Below are positions 46,426 through 57,482 of a stretch of 64,000 bases of DNA, piece by piece. The DNA comes from Cymodocea nodosa. Lineage: Eukaryota > Streptophyta > Magnoliopsida > Alismatales > Cymodoceaceae. The notes beneath the pieces are model-generated. The model had not been told where the DNA came from, did not search any database, and was given only the letters and a program-made list of their open reading frames with translations. Position numbers and translations under genes: made by a program. The stretch's first letter is position 1. Each line of letters opens with the position of its first letter. The stretch is from contig JAZBRI010000003.1 in assembly GCA_036874045.1 (NCBI GenBank), positions 7,328,501-7,392,500 of the forward strand. The letters run 5' to 3'.

Positions 46426-47719
46426 TGTTGAGTATTATGTTTTGATGATGTGTGCAAAACATAAATAATCATATTTAGTCAATTACTATTGTTTATGAAA
46501 GAAAATTAAGAACATCAATTAATACAAAAAAAGTTTAATGTTATATACTTGTCTGAAATAGATTTGAAATTATGCTAAGTTAAATAACCAATCGTTAAGT
46601 TATACTAACTTTTGATTTAACTAAATGTTAATTTAACATGTGTTTTTATTGTTTAAAACAATTTTGTATCATGTACAATGCACGTTAAGACAACTCGTTG
46701 AGTTAGTACTTTATTTGTAAATCAATCACGTGAGAACTCTTTGAGTTATAGGCTTAAAGGTTAACAATCGGTCACGTGAGAACTTAATGAGTTATAGACT
46801 TAAAAGTTAAAAATCAATCATGTGAGAACTCGTTGAGTTATAGGTTTAAAGGTTAAAAATCAATCGTGTGAGAACTCATTGAGTTAGTGAACAAAACATT
46901 AAGTCGAAAAGACAAACTCGTTAAGTTAGTATTATGCACGTGATGAATTTAAGTTTATTAATGTTATAGTGTATCACGTGAGTTGCACATGTTTAACTCA
47001 TTAATATAACTACACACATTGAGTTGCTATATTGAACACTAAGGCAACGTGTTAGGTTAGCGTTATAAACTTAAAGTTATTATTATTGCACATGATATAT
47101 ACAATATTGTTTAAAACATTTATATATAATTGGTTCGTTGAGTTATTAGTAACACAACAAAGTTTTTTGAGTAAATTGTAACACCATGAAGTTAGTTCGT
47201 TGAGTTAAGTGTAACACCACAAAGTTGGTTCGTTGAGTTAGCGTAATACCACGAAGTTAGTTCGTTGAGTTAACAAATTATACAACAGAACATGTCATGT
47301 GAATGACACTTGCTAAACTTGTTAAGCTAGACATGTAGAGTTATAAGTTTACTTGTTTTACTCATTTAGTTAACATTAACACAACTTGTCATTACATTTG
47401 ATGAAAAAGTTTGGACGATAAAGTTTGTTTTGTAGGAAAATTTTTCACAGAATTCAAGATTGATGATTCAAGAAAATTTGAGAAGAAAACTTGGATCAAA
47501 ACGTATGTAGTTCAAAATTTGAAATTGAAAGGAAAAAGAAAACATGAAGAGTGGAGATAGATCGTGGATAAACGTGGAGGATATGCATAAAATAGAAATA
47601 CAGTATAAAAGATAGATTTCTCATTGATCAATTATCCCTGCACATTAAAGAAAAATCTTTTCAGGGATCAACACCTCTTAGGAGAAAAGTTCTCAAGAAG
47701 GAAGCAACTTCGGTGAAGA
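46426..47719 (+). repeat. copia-3 3' LTR, cut by an inverted copy
   Basis: Starts TGTTGAGTATTATGTTTTG and breaks off in GGTGAAGA at 47719, where the inverted LTR begins. The last ~300 bp expected from the 5' LTR are missing. It contains repeated CGTTGAGTTA boxes at 47135-47145, 47197-47207 and 47230-47240, each followed by TAAYAC-nnn sequences. Confidence 0.82.
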
Positions 47720-49293
47720 TGTAAGATTGAATGGCTACACTGAAGGGGGGTGAATTGTATTTTTCAACATTTTCAATTATAATTGAAACTTCAAAATTAA
47801 AAACAAGTCGAGACATTGTTTTAATCAAATCATTTTATTCAAGGTTTTAATTACAATATACAATCCAATTCTCCTTAGAAATTATAGATGCAATTAGATA
47901 GCGATACCATGTTTCATCTAATCAATTTCATAACTACAAACAGAAAAAACTAATTTATGGAATTTAAAATATTTCTCCCTATTTGAGATTTTTCTTCTTC
48001 TTCTTCTTCTACATATCTTCAATGACAAATATTTAACTTTCTCTGCTTCACCAAATTTGCTTTCTTCTAATTCTTCAAATATTTAGTCACATATATTTGA
48101 CTTTCTCTTCTTCACCAAATTTTCTTCTATCTGAGAGTTTTTCCCTAAAGAGGTGTTTGATCCCTGAAAATATATTTTATTTGGTGTGTAGGGATAATTG
48201 ATTAACGAGAATTCTATACCTTTTATAGTCTATTTCCATTCCATGCATATCTTCCACTTTTATCTACAATCAGTCTTCCACTCTTTACATCTTCTCTTTT
48301 TCCTTTATCAAAACATACACGTTCTGATCCACATTTTCCTCTCAAATTTTATTTAATTATCAATCCTAGATCTTTGAAAAATTTTCTACAAAATAAACTT
48401 TCTCGTCTAAAATTTTTCATCAAGTATAATAACAAGTTATTGTGTTAATATTAACTAAACAAGTAAAACAAGTAGACTTGTAACTTAACATGTCTAACTT
48501 AATGAGTTCATCAAGTGCTAATCACATGACATGTACTATAACTAACTCAATGAACTAAGTCTGTGGTGTTATAGTTAACTCAACGAACCAACTTCATGGT
48601 ATTACGCTAACTCAACGAACTAACTTCGTTGTATTACTGATAACTTAACGAACTAATAATAAATAAATGTTTTAAACAATAGAGTATTTATCACGTGCAA
48701 GAATAATCACTTTAAGTTTATAATGCTAACCTAACGTGTTACTTTAGTATTCAATATAGCAACTCAATACGTGTAATTATGTTAACTTAACGAGTTAAAC
48801 ATGTGCAACTCACGTGATACAATATAACATTCATAAACTCTAAATTCACCATGTGCATAATACTAACTTAACGAGTTCGTCTTTTCACCTTAACATTTTG
48901 TTCACTAACTCAATAAGTTCTCACGTGACCTATTTTAACCTTTAAACTTATAACTCAATAAGTTCTCATTTGACCTTTTTACAAATAAAGCACTAACTCA
49001 CAAGTTGTCTTAATGTGCACTATACATGATACATAAATATAACTTTTAAAACATATCATGTTTTACAATAAAAACACACGTTAACTTAAAGTTTAGTTAA
49101 ATGAAAAGTTAGTATAACTTAACGACTAATTATTTAACTTAGCATAATTTTAGATCTATTACAAACAAGTATTTATATGAGTAAACTTTTTCTGTATTAA
49201 TTGATGTTCTTAATTTACTTTCACAAATAATAGTAATTGATTAAATATGATTACATTTATTTAGCACACATCATCAAAATATAATACTCAACA
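47720..49293 (-). repeat. copia-3 3' LTR (1574 bp, inverted)
   Basis: On the + strand it begins TGTAAGATTGAATGG and ends ATAATACTCAACA, the reverse of the copia-3 LTR start. It is the only full-length copia-3 LTR in the window. Confidence 0.82.
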
Positions 49294-49742
49294 ATCTCCC
49301 CCTTTTTAATGATGACAAAATCGTATTAAATCAATTATGAAATATGTTTAACTCAACAAAGCACCTCCATTGGGTTAAGTTTTAATTCAATAAAACAAGT
49401 TTGTTAACTTAAGTTCACTTAAGCCTATTTTTGTTGTTTGTGTAAAAAATCATTTTTCAAAAGTAAAGCTTTTAGAAAACAATTCTAACACACATAATCA
49501 TCTCCCCCCTTTTAAAATATATATTTAAAATCATAGTCATCTCTCCCTTTTTGTCAATAATCAAAGAGATGATTACAAAGTATTAAAACGAAAGACAAGT
49601 ATGTACAGCTAAATTTTCTGAAAACTTTAATAAGAATTAAAACACATTTAGAGTAAAATGTATTGTTCAAATAATCAATCAATAAATACAAACATTACAT
49701 TTTGTATTCTGAATACAAGTAAACAAACAAATGATAGTACAT
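49294..49742 (-). other. copia-3 (minus copy) 3' leader with polypurine tracts
   Basis: Contains ATCTCCCCCTTTTT (49294-49307) next to the LTR, and further reversed tracts near 49500-49515 and 49541-49555. No ORF. Confidence 0.6.
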
Positions 49743-52012
49743 TTATCTATTCCCCCTAATAATATTGCCTATGGCATTACAAATCTTATCTCCTAGATGC
49801 CTAATATCATTTCTGATGTCATTCAGTACTACATCTAAGTTAGGAGGTAGCTCAGGTTACTATTGTACTTGATCTGAATAATTTTGCTATTGTTGTTGTT
49901 GAAAATCAAGTTGTTGTTGTTGTTGCTATTGGTTCTTTGATTGGTACTTTTGTAAATCTTTAATACTAAACGCTCTTATGCCTTTAACTTCAGAGGGTCA
50001 ATCAAATAAATTCAGATGGCTTGTAATAATTCGACATACACCATCACCATAAAATAACTTTGAACTCATATGCTGTAGTTGATAAGTGAAAACATCAAAC
50101 TAATTTATTTGTATTCTATTAAGTATGTCATAAGTTGCATATAAACAACTTTTGCTTACTTTCAAATTATGTCCAACTCTTTGAAATAAATTTGCATACA
50201 GAATGGTTGCAATGAACCTAGCTTTCACATTCAGATTTTTCATTAATTTCATTTTTGAATATACATCTGGAATCTATGATAAAGACTGAACTTCCCATTC
50301 TAGTTGTCTAACTATGTCAAATCTGTTGGTAACAACACCTTCATTCTGTAATCCCAAAACTTCAAAAATTAATTCAAGAGATAAAGTAAACTCCTATTGA
50401 GTTATTTGAGTTTTCAAAAGATTTTCATTTTGTACCAGATTATTATAAAAAGCTATTATAAGCTCTTTATATTGTTTCCATTTCGTTCTAACTAGTAAGA
50501 ATTGTATTAAGCCTTGAAACTCAAATAGATCTTTAATTTCCATTAAACTTCTAAACTTAATTGGTCTAGCATGCAGAATTTGACATATAATCAAACTATT
50601 ATATTTCTACAATGCTTCCTTAGATCTAAAATGAATTGAATTACCTTGAATATGTAGGGTCCTATATTTAGAAGGTGAGACTTGAAGCCTTGATTTTGAA
50701 TTTAAGTCTTCTTTAGGAATCTCTTCTTCAAAATGAATGGCATTTGTTCGTCTATTAGAATATTTTCTTGAAGCTGCTCAAGTGGGCTTGATTCTTCAGC
50801 TTCAACAGTGTAAGGAACATTTTCAATATCCACAACATCCATAAATTCAGTTTCTACAAAATGTTCAAACTTCAAATTTTCCACAAATTCAACAGCCCTT
50901 GTATCTGTCTATAAATCTTCATTTTCTTCAACAGATATGTCCATGTCTACATGCTATGAATTCTCAAACTCTGCTTTTATAGATTCTGAAATAGGTTGAT
51001 CAACTTTAAGCTCTTCTAGAGTCTTATCTTGTTTAATAGCTGCTACTCTAGACAATCCAGCCTTTAAACTAGTTACTACCTCAATATTTTCAAGCACTTC
51101 TACAATAACTTGTTCAATTTTGTCTACTTGATGCTTTGATTATTAAATTTTCTTATCATTAAAGCTTGATTCCATAGAGAAACTTGAACTAATTTGTTGC
51201 TTTGATCTCTTTTCAAGTTTTCTAGCAAATAATAATAATGTTTCATTATCATCATCAGTTTTATTATGTTTTGAACTGATCATCTTAACAGATGCAATGT
51301 AAGGTAAAATGTTTAGACATACATTGCCTTTTGGAATTAAATCTTCATCTAATTTTTCTTTTTCAATTAAATTTGTTTCCTTAGAAACAATTTTCTTTTG
51401 TTTCATTTTTCTAACTCTTTTTCTTTTATAACAAGTCAGCTGCTCTTTTGCTTGTATTATTGTTGTTTTCTTATGAATTTGTTTTAAAAAAGTTTTCTAT
51501 TTCGGTTCTTCTAAAGCACTCTCTATAGCTATTGTTTTTTGAAGACCCTCCATTTTTTCTTGATAAATAGTAATATTTGTCTGTTTTTCGTTTGTAAATA
51601 AAGAAGTAGGTATAGCAAATTCATGCTCTTCCTCAAATGATTTTAGTCGTGCCCCATTTATTGGTGTTTAAGGAATTCTATTTGATAAACCTATTCTTTT
51701 TTCCAAGTATTATGCATATTGTTCTAAAAATGCTATCTCAACACATTTCATCTGATATTCTTTATCAAATTTACTTCCAATGCCCATATATTGTATACTT
51801 TCAGTAATATGCTTTAGTTCAAAATGAATTTCATCAAGTATTTCTTTTGAAAAGAAATATTCACTATATATTTTTACTAACTTTTTGTCAACTTGAAGTA
51901 TCTTTTTAAACCATGAACGTAGAATTTCATCTTCATCTATCTGTTTTCCTCTTTCATTTCCTCTACCTCTTCTTTTACCTCTACCATGCCCTTTGTAGAA
52001 CTTTGAATACAT
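49743..52012 (-). pseudogene. copia-3 accessory ORF, minus copy
   Basis: Starts MYSKFYKGHGRGKRRGRGNERG at 52012 and ends GNR with a stop at 49743-49745. It has the same layout as 43773-46016: basic Gly/Arg tail, acidic middle (51406-51143: DEDLIPKGNVCLNILPYIAS) and the EIKDLFEFQGLIQFLLV domain (about 50540). Several stops interrupt it. Confidence 0.7.
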
Positions 52013-52339
52013 CGTCGCAAGTGGTTACAAGAACAAACACGCAAGAAAGATTTTCAAACAAATTTTATAAGATAACCTAAGTTCCCATGTAATAAGTGTT
52101 TAAATAGGGTTTTTGAAATTATAATTTAATGAGTCTTTTAGTCGAGTTTGGGTTTTAAATGCATATTGAATAAACTTTATTCAATTAAGGTACCCAAATA
52201 TTAAGCATAACTCGTTGGGTTACCTAACCTAATGAGTAAAACACTATCTAAAGGTAGTTTTATATGTTACTTTACATAACATAACGATTAATTAGTACAC
52301 TTTGACTAAAAGGAAATTTTCAGATGTTTTCAACTGAAA

Positions 52340-53460
52340 CCTTCCAAAAATAACTTACAATCGATAAGTTTCGTCTGCCTGGTGCTCTACAATAACTTGT
52401 TCAATTTTGTCTACTTGGTGCTCTAATTGTTCAATTTCCTTATCATCAGGGCTTGATTCTATAGAAAAACTTGAACTAATTTGTTGCTTTGGTCTCTTTT
52501 CAAGTTTTCTAGAAAATGATAATAATGTCTCATTATCATCGTCAGTTTTAGTGTGTTTTGAACTAATTACCTTGTCAGATATAATATAAGGCATAATGTC
52601 TAGACATACATTGTCCATTGGAATTAAATCCTCATCTGATTTTTCTTTTTCAACAAAATTTGTTTCCTCAGATCTAATTTCCTTCTATTTCATTGTTCTA
52701 ACTCTTTTTCTTTTATAACAAGTCAAATGTTTTTCTACTTGAATTATTGTTGTTTTCTTGTGAATTTGTTCCAAAAAAATTTTCTATTTCAGTTCTTTTA
52801 AAGCACTCTCTATAGCTATTGTTTTTCGAAGACCTTTAACTTTTTCTTGATCTACAACAATATTTGCCTGTTTTTCCATTGTAAATAAAGGAGTAGGTAT
52901 AGCAGATTCATGCTCTTCCTCAAATGATTTTAGTTGTGTTCCATTTATTGTTGTTTGAGGAATTCTATTGGATGAACATATTCCTTTTTCCAAGTATTAT
53001 GCATATTGTTCTAGAAATACTATCTCAACACATTTTATACGATACTCTCTATCAAATTTACTTTTAATTCTCATATATTGTATACTTTCAACAGTATGTT
53101 TTAGTTCTAACCAAACTTCATTAAGAATTTCTTCTGAAAAGAAATATTCACTGTATATTTCAGCTAACATTTTGTCAACTTGAAGTATCTTTTTAAACCA
53201 TGAACATGGAATTTCATCTTCATCTATCTGTTTTCCTCTTTCATTTCCTCTGCCTCTTCCTTTACCTCTGCCATGCCCTTTGTAGAACTTTGAATACATC
53301 GTCGTAGGTGATTACAACAACAAACGCGCAGGAAAGATTTTCAAACAAATTTTATGAGATAACCTAAGTTCCCATGTAATAAGTGTTTAAATAGGGTTTT
53401 TGAAACTATACCTTAACGAGTCTTTTAGTCAGGTTTGAGTTTTAAATGCATATTGAATAA
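52340..53460 (-). repeat. tandem duplicate of the accessory ORF N-terminal half
   Basis: MYSKFYKGHG starts at 53299 and again at 52012, an offset of 1287 bp. The ORF upstream region (GCATATTGAATAAACTTTATTCAAT) is also present twice (about 52150 and 53445). The first copy runs to about 52355, where the duplication joint lies. Confidence 0.72.
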
Positions 53461-53986
53461 ACTTTATTCAATCAAGGTATCTGAATATTATTTAGTCTGT
53501 TTTAGACATTGTTATTCCTCCCCCTACAAATATACTTCAAATATATTTAATAACATACAAAATATACTTGTATAAGATAGGTGTTAATTATAACTATATA
53601 TTAAATTTGTTAGAAACTTCTATTATCCTAAATTTATTAAGAATGATTTTTAGAATCAATTTCAACTATCTATGAATCAAAACATAACTTTAAACATAAT
53701 ATGATTAAAACAAGAAGAATAAGGAAATGTATCTCAAATAAACACTTTCAAAAGTACTGATTTAGATTCAAAAATCAGTACTCATATTGGTAGAAACTAC
53801 ATTCGATTCAAAGATATCTATATTTAATGAAAGACTTTTTTCTTTTCAGAAAAATAAATATAAATAATTTTCTTTAAAAGTTAGCTTGAAAAGTTTGAAT
53901 CATACAAGAGTTTTCTAATATACCCATGTGATGAGCTTTTAGTCAACAATCTTAGGTCTAATCAAGACCTTAGGGGGGGTTAGTGT

Positions 53987-54461
53987 AGGTAAGAAAGTAG
54001 GGAAAAAAGAAAGGTAAGGAAAATTCTTTTTTTTCTTGTGTTAGTTGCATGTACGAAACCTAGGGAATGTAATTCCCTAGGTTTCCAACTTTTCTACCGT
54101 TGCTTAAAAAAATTTCCTCAGGTGTGAGGTAAGAAAGCTCTAGAAATTCTCCCCACCCTCACGCATAGTTGCTCTCGCCGCCCTCACCGCCTATACGCAT
54201 AGCTGCTCTCCCCACCATCGCCGCCCATGTGCACAACTACTCTCACCACCCTTACCACCCACGCGCATGGTTGCTCTCCCCACCCTCGCTGCCCTCGTGC
54301 ACGGTTGCTCTTGCCACCCTCATAGACAACTACTCTTGCTGCTCTCACCGCCCATGCGCATGGTTGCTCTCGCCACCCTCGCCACCCTCGCACATGGTTG
54401 CTCTCCCTACCCTTGCGCACGTCTACTCTCCCCACCCTCGCCGCCCACACGCATGACTACT
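53987..54461. repeat. hairpin and GC-rich minisatellite
   Basis: A perfect 13-bp stem with a 3-nt loop lies at 54056-54084 (AAACCTAGGGAAT / ATTCCCTAGGTTT). From about 54150 to 54460 a degenerate unit of ~40 bp recurs, built from CGCATGGTTGCTCTC and CACCCTCGCCGCCCA. The block is GC-rich in otherwise AT-rich DNA. Open frames in several phases here are a by-product of the repeat. Confidence 0.65.
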
Positions 54462-56624
54462 TGTTTAGAATGAAAAAGTGCATATTATTAACGGTTAAAT
54501 GATGGTTAATTGCATAATATTTAGCTTATCATATGAGAATTAAGCCATTATGTTATAATTACACTGTTATATGCTTTAATTGAAGAATCTGCTTAATTTG
54601 GGGGAATTAATGTTAATTTAGTACATTTCTGAACTGTCGGTAAGTTGCAGGCTATGAAATTCTTAAGTATCCGAATTTTCTAATATTTCGGACAATTATG
54701 TTTAACATACCGAACATATTCGGATAGTTATGTTTAGCATACCGAACATATTCGGATAGTTACGTTTAACAGATCGAACATGTATCGGATAGTTATGTTT
54801 AAATTGCCGAAGAGTTATGTTTTGAAAGAATATTTTATTATTTCCGGAAGTACACGTGTCAAAACCATAACGCATGACTTAAGTGAACTTTCGATGAGTT
54901 ATCTATAACTATCCGAAATTGTAGCTAGGTATCGAACAGTTATATGTGTAACTCTCTAAAATCTCTTTTTATTTATAAAATAGCTGAGGACACGTGTCAT
55001 GTTCTGGGAAAGTGACTTAAGTGGATTTTCAGTGAGTTATCTGTAACTATCTGAAATGCATCTGAGCATCGGATAGTTAGCTTTGTAACTCTCCGAAATG
55101 TTATTTTATGATTAAACTGCTACTGACACGTGTCGAGATCTAGTAGATTTACTTAAGTTATATATCGGTGAGTTATTTGTAACTATCCGAAATGTATCTG
55201 AGCATCATATATTTAAGTTTATAAGAATTTGAAATGCACCTGAGCATTGGATAGTCAAATTTATGCACGTGTTTTATAGTTAAATCAACGAAGAAAGTCC
55301 GTTGAGTTATTTGTAACTCCACGAACTATATATTTTCTAATATGCCACTTTAGCGGTTGTAGGAATAGACAGTTGGAAGAGAAAAACCACGTTTGCACGT
55401 ATCGCGCAGGGAAAGAAATCATCGCCATTGATATGAATGAAGGAAATCCAATCGACTATTCAAGTAGAAGTAATTACTACTGAAGAAATATAAAATAAAA
55501 GAAGAAAAAAGAAGTGTGTGATCGATGGGCGGATAGTGTGTAGAGGAGGATCAACGTTGCAATTCTCTGAAGTACCACACCAACCATCATCATCACCACC
55601 ATAATCACCAACCATCAGAGGTCTGTGAGGATACTTGCCTAATGTCGGGTCGATTCCGAGCCAAACACAGTGCTTAACAACCATTGTGAGGAGTGATCAC
55701 GTCACAGGAAGGGAAGCCATTTTCACCAAGCGCCAACTTATATTTCGGGAGATCGTAAAGCTTTTAGCCTTGGCTTCGGGTTGATGCTTGTATGCTGAAG
55801 AGGAGATCATCTTGCAATTTTGGACTCGTGATTCTATAGGGAGAGGAGACAGAATTGTTAGTGGTTTAATTTTCAATGGTGTAATTGCGTTGCAAGTAGT
55901 GTCAGAAGTATTTACTGTCAAGTGAGATTACTTTACATTTCACCTTTCGCCCATTTCCATGTTCATATTAAAACAAAAATACCAAAAACAATTTATCTAT
56001 GTTTGTATGTTGTATTTGAGTGTTGTATTGTTTGTGTTGTATCGTGATTAATGTTATCTTTGTTAGTGTTGTGATTGTTTTATGTTGTTTTAGTTTTACA
56101 GTTTACTGAAATCGGTTCGTTCAAAAGATTTAAAGATTTTAATGGTTACTATTTGAATTATCTGAATGTTAGTATTGCTTAATGATAAATCCAATGTTAA
56201 CTAACATTAAAGAGCTTAATTGATGTTATTTACAATCTATGGAATCGCCCAATGGTTGGCCAAATTCCTCTGTAAATAACAGTATTAAAAAGAAAAGACA
56301 GGCTCGTGGAGTTAACTTAAGTCCATGAGGTTAGTCCGTTGAGTTAGCCATAACTCAACGAACTTTGTCCGTTGAGTAAACTGTAACTCAACAATTCTTA
56401 AGTTCTTCAGCAATTCCCTGTGGGATCGACCTGTACTTGCACACTGATACAATAGACACTGTGCACTTGCAATGAAAGTACAAATTGGAATTAATATCTA
56501 AATTGTATTAAAGGTTGTTTGTTTACTTCTAAAAGAAAGAATAGGTATAAAGATAAATTAACTAAGTAAAAACAGAAGTAACAAATCCATGTTTTTCTGG
56601 TGTAATGTTGGGAAAACACAAACA
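54462..56624 (+). repeat. Athila-like 5' LTR (2163 bp)
   Basis: TGTTTAGAATG to CACAAACA. Three units of about 137 bp (54850-55260) each carry an ACACGTGT G-box (54852, 54990, 55126). Opposed 11-mer pairs are common, for example TCGGTGAGTTA/TAACTATCCGA at 55165-55190 and CCGTTGAGTTA/TAACTCAACGA at 56336-56361. Confidence 0.87.
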
Positions 56625-56631
56625 AGTTCTA

Positions 56632-56649
56632 TGGCGCCATTGCCGAGGA
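56632..56649 (+). other. primer binding site, tRNA-Asp type
   Basis: TGGCGCCATTGCCGAGGA, seven bases after the LTR end, matches the TGGCGCCGTTGCCGGGGA site of Athila/Tat elements with two differences. Confidence 0.82.
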
Positions 56650-56753
56650 ATTGAATTGAATTGACTTGAATTGAATTAAATTAATATAAGCAACTGTTAG
56701 AGCTATTTCATTTTAATAACCAGAGTTGTGTGTTTTCTTTTGTAATTGAGAAT

Positions 56754-57482
56754 ATGGCATATGCTTATGCTCAAAGATTTCTGAAACCTGTGATTAGCAT
56801 ATGTGAATTCTGCAATTCTGAAGGACACGACATTTCTGACTGTTTGAAACTGAGACGTTTCCAGATGGTTAGATCCCATGAACAACAAATGAATTATCCT
56901 CAGTATAATAGATCCGAGTATGATAATCTTATAGTTTACCCAACTGATGGTTAGTATAGAATGTGTAACATGTTGAGAGACACTGAAGTTTGGGATAGGT
57001 ATGATAGACTGGAGAGTAGTATAGAGCAAAACCTGGACAAATTGGAATACTTTATGTATCAGTAATAAGAAGTCAACCAATTAAATTATAAGGAAGCATA
57101 TTTAGAACCTTAAAAGGATATAATTTACGAAATTGAAAAAACCATAATGAAAATTGATCAAAAATTGAATGCAATGAAATTGGATGATCTGGAAAGAAAA
57201 TTAAAAGCATTAGACGAATATACAATGAAAATACAAGTTATGCAACAAGACAATGAAAATTATAATGTTATAAACCTGCATAATTTGCAAAATATACAGC
57301 AAACAGAAAATACTAATGCAAGAGAATTTAAATAATGCACTTTAAAACTAAAAACAATTTAAGATCATAATCACGAAAATGATATACAAAAACATCATGA
57401 GAGTAACGAAAATCTGGAAGATGTATGTGTAACATTAAGATCTGGAATTGATATATCACCAAGAACTCAAAATGAAAATGAT
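56754..57482 (+). pseudogene. Athila-like Gag remnant (N-terminal part absent)
   Basis: Starts MAYAYAQRFLKP and within 15 residues reaches a CCHC knuckle, CEFCNSEGHDISDC, that normally lies near the end of Gag. The capsid-type domain expected before it is missing, although the leader and primer site are in place. A coiled-coil region follows (57147-57335). In-frame stops at about 56953, 57064, 57067, 57111, 57333 and 57360 all sit one transition from Gln or Arg codons. The frame runs on into protease. Confidence 0.65.

Larger units (their letters stand above)
38405..47719 (+). mobile_element. copia-3: Sirevirus-like Ty1/copia element with post-pol ORF, internally deleted
   Basis: Order: truncated 5' LTR (38405-39374), initiator-tRNA primer site, gag (39653-41318), a direct joint to the end of reverse transcriptase plus RNase H (41336-42251), a 1.5-kb non-coding module, an accessory ORF (43773-46016), polypurine tracts and a 3' LTR (46426-47719) cut by the next element. 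An extra ORF after pol and repeated polypurine tracts are typical of the Sirevirus lineage. Protease, integrase and most reverse transcriptase are deleted. Confidence 0.8.
47720..53986 (-). mobile_element. second copia-3 copy, 3' part, head-to-head with the first
   Basis: A complete 3' LTR (47720-49293), polypurine tracts, accessory ORF (49743-52012), a duplicated N-terminal part of that ORF (52355-53299) and part of the post-pol module (to about 53986). pol, gag and 5' LTR are absent. Its intact LTR interrupts the LTR of the + element, so it inserted later and then lost its 5' side. Confidence 0.8.

Noticed and set aside
54169..54473. Long overlapping open frames on both strands rich in Pro, Ser, His or Arg, Gly
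   Set aside because: They arise from the GC-rich minisatellite, which lacks stop codons in several phases. There is no start context or domain.
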